Of a stretch of DNA of 64,000 bases, positions 57,888 through 64,000 are shown piece after piece. A model generated the notes under the pieces. It was given only the letters and a program-made list of their open reading frames with translations. It had not been told where the DNA came from and did not search any database. Origin of the DNA: Hyphomicrobiales bacterium 4NK60-0047b. GTDB taxonomy: Bacteria; Pseudomonadota; Alphaproteobacteria; Rhizobiales; HXMU1428-3. The first letter of the stretch is position 1; each line of letters opens with the position of its first letter. The position numbers and the translations under genes are program-made. The stretch lies in NCBI GenBank assembly GCA_040367435.1, contig BAABWY010000004.1, forward strand, positions 248,001 to 312,000, in the 5' to 3' direction.

Positions 57888-59162
57888 ATGAAAAATTTGA
57901 ATAATATTTTTATGCCATTTAAAAGGCATATAAAACAATTGTCTCTCTCTTATTGTCTTCATGTTCCTAAAATTTCTACTGTTAGTGACGCCATTAGGGC
58001 GCCGTTCTTGACCTTTTTAGTTAGCGTGTTTCTATTGGCTCTTGTTGTTTTTTATTTGCAAATCTCAGTTAGCTTTGCAGCTTCTAAAAACTCGTCTAAA
58101 TTAATGGCATTAGGGATAACTAACAAAACGACGTCACAGCCCAGTCTTAAAGAGATGATTGGGCAAATGTTGATGCTTGGCTTTAAGGGAGTTTCTTCTA
58201 GTGACAAAGGCTCTAAAGACGCGCATGCCTTATTAAAAAATGGTCAAATTGGTGGGTTGATTTTTATGGGACATAATATGTCTTCTAAAACACAAATCAC
58301 TCAACTTGTTTCATTCATGAAAAAAGGTTCTCCTAAAAAACTTCTTCCGCTTTTGGCCATAGACCAAGAAGGCGGACAGGTACAACGATTAAAAGAGAAA
58401 CATGGTTTTACAACCATCCCAACGGCTTCTTCCATTGCACTTGCAAATGATCAAATTTTAGCACTTCAAACCTACCAAACACTTGCTGAAGAATTAGCTA
58501 GTGCCGGGTTTAATGTGAACTTCGGACCAGTTGTGGATTTGAATATAGTTCCTGAAAACCCAATCATTGGTGCTAGAGAGCGTAGTTATGGCTTTAAGCC
58601 TGAGACAGTTCAAACTTATTCAAGTGCTTTTATCCTCGCTCATCGACAAAATAAGATTCTCACATCATTGAAACATTTTCCTGGGCATGGCAGTTCCTGG
58701 ACTGATAGTCATGAGCAATTTGTGGACTTAACAAAAAGCTGGAAGAAGGTTGAGTTGGCGCCTTATAAACTTATGGTCAAAAAACAACTTGTCGATATGG
58801 TTATGGTCGGACACCTTTATCACCCTTCTTTTAGTGATCGAGATAAACTACCCGCATCTTTATCTAAAAAGGCCATTGAAGGGGTTTTACGGCAGGATAT
58901 TGGCTACCAAGGAATTGTTATTACTGATGATTTAGGCATGGGGGCTATTAAAAAATACTTTGAGTTTGACGATGCTTTAATCAAGGCTGTTAAAGCTGGA
59001 AATGACATCCTCTTAATTGTGGATGGTAAATATGCGAACCCAAGCTCAATCACCCGAATACAAAACCTTATCATTGATGCCGTAAAACGTGGTGATATTC
59101 AAAAATCTTCAATTGAAGCCTCTTATCAGAGGATCATTGCGGCCAAGAAAAAACTTAATTAA
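57888..59162 (+). CDS. Glycoside hydrolase family 3 (NagZ-like beta-N-acetylhexosaminidase)
   Basis: 424 residues. A hydrophobic segment (about 42-64) anchors or exports the enzyme, unlike the soluble cytosolic NagZ of most proteobacteria. The GH3 barrel follows: LAIDQEGGQVQRL, NFGPVVDLN, the NagZ-specific loop KHFPGHGSSWTDSH containing the Asp-His dyad, and the nucleophile in VITDDLGM. These loop residues point to N-acetylglucosaminidase activity on muropeptides or related chitin-type substrates. AAGGCGTCTTA precedes the ATG. The following small gene is on the same strand about 120 bases on. Confidence 0.88.
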   Translation: MKNLNNIFMPFKRHIKQLSLSYCLHVPKISTVSDAIRAPFLTFLVSVFLLALVVFYLQISVSFAASKNSSKLMALGITNKTTSQPSLKEMIGQMLMLGFKGVSSSDKGSKDAHALLKNGQIGGLIFMGHNMSSKTQITQLVSFMKKGSPKKLLPLLAIDQEGGQVQRLKEKHGFTTIPTASSIALANDQILALQTYQTLAEELASAGFNVNFGPVVDLNIVPENPIIGARERSYGFKPETVQTYSSAFILAHRQNKILTSLKHFPGHGSSWTDSHEQFVDLTKSWKKVELAPYKLMVKKQLVDMVMVGHLYHPSFSDRDKLPASLSKKAIEGVLRQDIGYQGIVITDDLGMGAIKKYFEFDDALIKAVKAGNDILLIVDGKYANPSSITRIQNLIIDAVKRGDIQKSSIEASYQRIIAAKKKLN

Positions 59163-59284
59163 TACAAATGTTTAACCACCACCGCACACCTTTCGTTACT
59201 GAAAATTAACGGAATCAGTGGTATTGTATTTCCTAATTGAATTTAGCTTGAGTAATTTTGTGCCATTTTTTGGAGATATTTCTT

Positions 59285-60037
59285 ATGGCTGTTAGTGCAA
59301 CGTCTATATTTGGTGGTGGTTCGGCCGATAGCATTTTTGCTGCTGGTAAGAGCGGTGGTGCGACCGATGCTCAGATTGCAGCACAAACAATTGTGAATGC
59401 AGGTAAGCAAGAAATTAACAGAATTCGCGGTTACAAACCGCTTTTAACTCCAGCTGACAATCAACGCCTAACTGAAATTCAAGGTGAAATCTCCAAGCTT
59501 AGTGAAAAAGCTGCTAACGGAACTATACGTTCTGATGAAATTGAAGATCGTGCTGCATTATTTTTAGAAGCGGATACGATTATTGGAAAACCATCTGCAA
59601 ATGTTGAGAATGATGATGTTCTTGATGGAATTCGAGAACAAATTGATGATCTACTGGCCCCTCGCCTTACACCACCACAAGAAAGGCGATTAGAGACTCT
59701 AAATACCCTACTAACTGGGTTTGAAGAGCGCTTATCAGATGACTCCACTAATATTGTTGCTATCAGGCAAGTACAGAATATTCAAAAGCAAATTGCGAAT
59801 ATTGATGTCCCTCGGCTTGTCAGTCAATTAAGTGTTTCTGAAAAGACAGAGTATGATGCACTAGTTGAACAAGCGAATGAACATGCTGGGGCGAAATTAC
59901 TCTTAAATGCAACCGAGACAGTTCGTGTGCAGAATTTAGAACAAAATATCGAACGTGTTTCGAGCTCTTTACCCGCAAGTGCCTCTGGGCAGCCTACTTC
60001 CGCTTCTGTTGCTCGTGCATATGCCCGTCTTCTTTAA
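59285..60037 (+). CDS. Hypothetical protein, helical, function unknown
   Basis: 250 residues. The ATG at 59285 follows GGAG by nine bases; a GTG nine codons earlier is discarded. N-terminus MAVSATSIFGGGSADSIF is small-residue rich with no hydrophobic signal peptide. The body is mostly charged amphipathic helix (TEIQGEISKLSEKA, LETLNTLLTGFEERL, RQVQNIQKQIANI) with low hydrophobicity, suggesting a coiled, non-enzymatic protein. The ends (small, polar) could resemble a type I secretion or flagellar substrate, but no motif supports this. Confidence 0.7.
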   Translation: MAVSATSIFGGGSADSIFAAGKSGGATDAQIAAQTIVNAGKQEINRIRGYKPLLTPADNQRLTEIQGEISKLSEKAANGTIRSDEIEDRAALFLEADTIIGKPSANVENDDVLDGIREQIDDLLAPRLTPPQERRLETLNTLLTGFEERLSDDSTNIVAIRQVQNIQKQIANIDVPRLVSQLSVSEKTEYDALVEQANEHAGAKLLLNATETVRVQNLEQNIERVSSSLPASASGQPTSASVARAYARLL

Positions 60038-60076
60038 TCACCCTTTCCGAATTCTGCTTAGTGGCCATTTTATTAT

Positions 60077-61633
60077 CTAAGAATGACTTATAAGGGCTTG
60101 TTTCATATCAGCTATATGATCGATTAATTCGTCTGCCACCAATTCTGTTGTTATTTTATTTGCACATTCCCCGTGAATATAAACTGCTGCAGCCGCCGCC
60201 TCAAAAAGAGGTCTATCAGTATTTGCTATTAGCCCCGTTATAATTCCTGCCAGAACATCACCGGTCCCAGCGCTGGCTAAAGTTGCAGGTGCATTTGCGT
60301 TTACAATCACCCTCCCATCCGGGGAGGCAATGACTGTATCAGCACCCTTTAATACTATTACAGCATACATTCGTTTGGCTGCTTCTCGTGCAGCTTCTAT
60401 TTTATTCTTTACATCTAAATCAGGAAATAGAGTTTTAAATTCTCCTTCATGAGGGGTGAGAACAACAGTTGGCTCTAATGTCTTTCGCGATGCCTCTCCT
60501 GACACTTCACGATTTTTTATTCCTGCACTTAATAGCTCTTGTTTGCCTTTAAATGCAGTAAGAGCACCTGCATCAAAAACAACTCTCTTACTTGTTTTAA
60601 GTAATGCTAACGCTCTTTCCTGCGTTTTGATATCAGGCATACTTCCTGGACCGATTAATGAAGCTGTAATTTTTTTAGATCTGATAAACGAATGAAACAC
60701 CTCATCAGCCTTACCTTCTGGTAGCTTGGCCAACATAATGGCTGCATATGATTTTGGGTGCGCTTGTAGCTCTTTCTTGTTCACAGTCATTGTAACCAGG
60801 CCTGCACCTGCCTTCACAGCTGCATTAGCGGATAATACGGCTGCTCCTTGCATGGTTTGATCTCCTGAGATCACAAGAACGCTCCCATTATGATATTTAT
60901 GTGAATTTATAGTTTGCTTATCTAAACTGCGGCTCCATATTTCAGGTGAATTTATTTTTTGCTTTGGTGATAATTGAATATTTACACGATGGGGTATGCC
61001 AATATTTTCTATATGTAGCTCTCCGCAAAGATCTCGCCCTGGATAAAGATAATGCCCTTGTTTTGGCCGGTGGAAAGTGCAGGTGTACGAGCTTTGTATT
61101 GCTGTCCCCATAATTTGTCCTGTATTACCACTCACACCAGATGGAATATCTATTGCCAAAACATCAAGGTTTGCCTGATTAATTTCATTGATTATAGAAG
61201 ATATGGGCTCCTCTATGTCACGGTTTAAACCAGCTCCAAAAAGACCATCAATTAGCATTGAGGATTGATCCAGACTTTCTCTAATATCAGCAACATCTGA
61301 TAATGAATGGATCTCCTCCCCCATTTCTAACCATTTTTCTTTCATAAACTTTGCGTCAGATTGATGCCTACCTGTTTGCCCATCTTTTAAGCAGAGCTCA
61401 AATATGTCTATTTTATAGGCTCTTTCTTTTAAACGCCGCGCGACTACAAAAGCATCACCTCCGTTATTGCCTGGTCCAGCTATAATGGTTACACGGCACG
61501 GCCCTTCTGAAATTCGCTCAATATGGCTGGTAACGCGCAAGCCGGCTTGTTCCATCAGAAAAATGCCACTTATATCAGCTTCAATCGCCAACCCATCTGC
61601 TTTTTGCATTTCAGATATGGTGAATAATTCCAT
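60077..61633 (-). CDS. nnr: Bifunctional NAD(P)H-hydrate repair enzyme (epimerase and dehydratase)
   Basis: Repairs hydrated NADH and NADPH. 518 residues. The N-terminal YjeF epimerase domain (1-215) has GPGNNGGDAFVVARRL and DGLFGAGLNR; the C-terminal ADP/ATP-dependent dehydratase domain (about 240-515) has the SVLVISGDQTMQGAAVLSANAAVKAGAGLVT motif and the catalytic ASAGTGDVLAGIITGLIA. AGGGG precedes the ATG. It lies beside glnB as is common in Rhizobiales, but on the opposite strand. Confidence 0.95.
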   Translation of the reverse strand: MELFTISEMQKADGLAIEADISGIFLMEQAGLRVTSHIERISEGPCRVTIIAGPGNNGGDAFVVARRLKERAYKIDIFELCLKDGQTGRHQSDAKFMKEKWLEMGEEIHSLSDVADIRESLDQSSMLIDGLFGAGLNRDIEEPISSIINEINQANLDVLAIDIPSGVSGNTGQIMGTAIQSSYTCTFHRPKQGHYLYPGRDLCGELHIENIGIPHRVNIQLSPKQKINSPEIWSRSLDKQTINSHKYHNGSVLVISGDQTMQGAAVLSANAAVKAGAGLVTMTVNKKELQAHPKSYAAIMLAKLPEGKADEVFHSFIRSKKITASLIGPGSMPDIKTQERALALLKTSKRVVFDAGALTAFKGKQELLSAGIKNREVSGEASRKTLEPTVVLTPHEGEFKTLFPDLDVKNKIEAAREAAKRMYAVIVLKGADTVIASPDGRVIVNANAPATLASAGTGDVLAGIITGLIANTDRPLFEAAAAAVYIHGECANKITTELVADELIDHIADMKQALISHS

Positions 61634-62288
<655 letters not shown>

Positions 62289-62386
62289 GTTTTTTAGTTT
62301 TATATCCTTCTCGTGATCTTCGTGATTTCTTGGGGGATATAATTTTTAGATTAATCCCATTAGATAGAATGAAAAGGGGACCCTTT

Positions 62387-63796
62387 ATGGCTGATGCAAA
62401 TACAGTCTTGGCAAAAATCAAAGACGAAGACATTAAGTTTGTAGACCTTCGTTTTACTGATCCACGTGGTAAAGTTCAGCACGTTACTATGGATGTTAGT
62501 GAAGTTAACGAAGATATGTTTTCTGAAGGCGTAGCCTTTGACGGTTCATCGATTGCTGGTTGGAAAGATATTTCTCAATCAGATATGACGCTGATGCCTG
62601 ATGTTGATACAGTTCACATTGATCCATTTTTTGCTCAATCAACTCTTGCTGTTTTTTGCGATGTTACTGAGCCAGATACTGGTGAATATTATGAACGCGA
62701 TCCACGCGGCATTGCTCGTAAAGCTGAAAACTACCTGAAATCAACAGGTATTGGCGACACGGCTAACTTCGGCCCAGAACCTGAATTTTTCATCTTTGAT
62801 GATGTTCGCTTTTCTTCAGACCCATACAATTGTGGTTTTAAACTTGATAGCTCTGAGCTTCCAAGCAACAGCGACACAGAATATGAAATGGGCAACCTTG
62901 GTCACCGTCCTCGCACTAAAGGCGGTTACTTCCCAGTTCCTCCAGTTGACTCATGCCAAGACATTCGCTCTGAAATGCTGAGCGTGATGAAAGACATGGG
63001 CGTTGGAGTTGAAAAGCATCACCACGAAGTGGCGTCAGCTCAACACGAACTTGGTATGAAGTTTAACACACTTCTTAAAGTTGCTGACCATGTGCAAATT
63101 TATAAATATGCCGTACACAACGTAGCACATGCTTATGGCAAGTCAGCTACATTTATGCCAAAACCAGTTTTTGGTGATAATGGTACTGGCATGCACGTGC
63201 ACCAATCAATTTGGAAAGACGGCTCACCTGTTTTTGCTGGTAACCAATATGCTGACCTATCTGAGACTTGCCTACATTACATTGGCGGCATCTTGAAGCA
63301 CGCTAAAGTAATTAATGCTTTTGCTAACCCGATTACTAACTCTTACAAGCGTCTTGTGCCTGGTTATGAAGCTCCTGTGCTTCTTGCTTACTCATCACGT
63401 AACCGTTCAGCTTCTTGCCGTATTCCACACGTTGCAAGCCCGAACGGCAAGCGTATTGAAATTCGCTTCCCGGATCCAGCTGCTAACCCATACCTTGCAT
63501 TCTCTGCAATGCTTATGGCTGGCCTTGATGGTATTGAGAACAAGATCAACCCTGGTGACCCAATGGATAAGAACCTTTACGATCTTCCTGCTGAAGAACT
63601 AAAGAGCATTCCAACAGTTTGTGGCTCACTTCGCGAAGCTCTTGAAGAGCTTGATGGCGGCCGAGATTTCTTGAAAAAAGGCGGTGTGTTTACTGACGAT
63701 CAAATCGATGGGTTTATCGAACTAAAAATGGAAGATGTTGAGCGCTTTGAGCTTATGCCTCACCCAGTTGAGTTTGACATGTACTACTCAATCTAA
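62387..63796 (+). CDS. glnA: Glutamine synthetase (type I)
   Basis: Makes glutamine from glutamate, ammonia and ATP; 469 residues, matching GSI. The ATG at 62387 follows GGGGACCCTTT and gives the normal [20 protein letters not shown]; earlier ATGs are not supported. Features: FDGSSIAGW, the metal glutamate [23 protein letters not shown] with conserved histidines, and the adenylylation tyrosine in NLYDLP. The terminal [11 protein letters not shown] is conserved. Regulated by adenylylation and through GlnB. Confidence 0.98.
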   Translation: MADANTVLAKIKDEDIKFVDLRFTDPRGKVQHVTMDVSEVNEDMFSEGVAFDGSSIAGWKDISQSDMTLMPDVDTVHIDPFFAQSTLAVFCDVTEPDTGEYYERDPRGIARKAENYLKSTGIGDTANFGPEPEFFIFDDVRFSSDPYNCGFKLDSSELPSNSDTEYEMGNLGHRPRTKGGYFPVPPVDSCQDIRSEMLSVMKDMGVGVEKHHHEVASAQHELGMKFNTLLKVADHVQIYKYAVHNVAHAYGKSATFMPKPVFGDNGTGMHVHQSIWKDGSPVFAGNQYADLSETCLHYIGGILKHAKVINAFANPITNSYKRLVPGYEAPVLLAYSSRNRSASCRIPHVASPNGKRIEIRFPDPAANPYLAFSAMLMAGLDGIENKINPGDPMDKNLYDLPAEELKSIPTVCGSLREALEELDGGRDFLKKGGVFTDDQIDGFIELKMEDVERFELMPHPVEFDMYYSI

Positions 63797-63840
63797 GGCA
63801 CCTAGATGCTTTAGTACAAACATCTGATTGACAGATAATT

Positions 63841-63876
63841 TTAAGAGGAGTGGCTTTGGCTGCTCCTCTTTTTTTA
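63841..63876 (+). terminator. Intrinsic terminator of glnBA
   Basis: AAGAGGAG pairs with CTCCTCTT (63843-63870) around a 12-base loop, followed by a run of seven T. It starts about 45 bases after glnA. Confidence 0.9.
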
Positions 63877-63901
63877 GGAATTGATCTACTGCAAAGACTT
63901 T

Positions 63902-64000
63902 CTAAACAACAACGAACATAATAAAGATCAGGCTAATCACGCTGTAGGCTGCGATATTGTCTTTGTTAATTGATAGCCAGCCGACTATTGTTGCTGGTAC
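63902..64000 (-). CDS. Partial membrane protein, C-terminal end only
   Basis: The minus strand is open from the right edge to a TAG at 63902-63904, giving 32 residues: VPATIVGWLSINKDNIAAYS then a hydrophobic stretch ending SLIFIMFVVV. This looks like the last transmembrane segments of a protein whose gene begins beyond the window. Converges on the glnBA terminator. Function cannot be assigned. Confidence 0.5.
   Translation of the reverse strand, partial: VPATIVGWLSINKDNIAAYSVISLIFIMFVVV

Overview
This 64 kb window is chromosomal DNA from an alphaproteobacterium, most likely a low-GC member of the Rhizobiales/Hyphomicrobiales (GC is roughly 40% by eye). The evidence is gene content and order: dnaE, lolD and lolC, a short ProRS, the DUF1467 gene with methylmalonyl-CoA epimerase, RNase J, a birA without DNA-binding domain, a contiguous 14-gene nuo operon, then lon, clpX, clpP and tig, and nnr next to glnB-glnA. 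There is no rRNA operon, intact prophage, insertion sequence or CRISPR array. Most of the window is ordinary core genome.

Layout. 1-10.1 kb: minus-strand dnaE (running off the left edge), lolCD, proS, DUF1467-mce, rnj and birA; a small ubiquitin-fold-like protein is on the plus strand. 10.2-25.7 kb: complex I operon nuoA to nuoN on the minus strand, with an extra small membrane protein between nuoH and nuoI and a long tail on NuoE. 26-33 kb: accessory segment with tRNA-Asp, a SAM methyltransferase-like gene, an orphan DUF2793 tail-fibre-like gene with a small partner, an exported caspase-like protein and tRNA-Val. 33-40.4 kb: proteostasis block lon, clpX, clpP, tig, then tRNA-Leu. 41-46 kb: cysteine synthase, mercaptopyruvate sulfurtransferase, NfeD plus an SPFH protein, and ferrochelatase. 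46-54 kb: transport and metals, with a PGCG-motif exporter family protein, a TRAP permease pair without a binding protein, a thioredoxin-like protein, ZevAB-like genes and a divergent znuA, with two predicted Zur sites between zevA and znuA. 54-64 kb: two YkuD L,D-transpeptidases separated by a 59-bp tandem repeat, a TPR protein, a membrane-anchored GH3 enzyme, an unknown protein, nnr, and glnB-glnA behind a sigma-54-like promoter.

The most unusual material is not protein coding. Three intergenic sites (2.3, 5.1 and 11.8 kb) carry related structured repeats. One family is a multi-hairpin scaffold with conserved linkers and stems that differ in sequence but keep pairing. The second is a small hairpin with an invariant asymmetric internal loop (TTCA opposite C) and different outer stems in each copy. 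Second-family hairpins sit inside the loops of other hairpins, so the elements look built by nested insertion. They and the 59-bp array are the best candidates for something undescribed.
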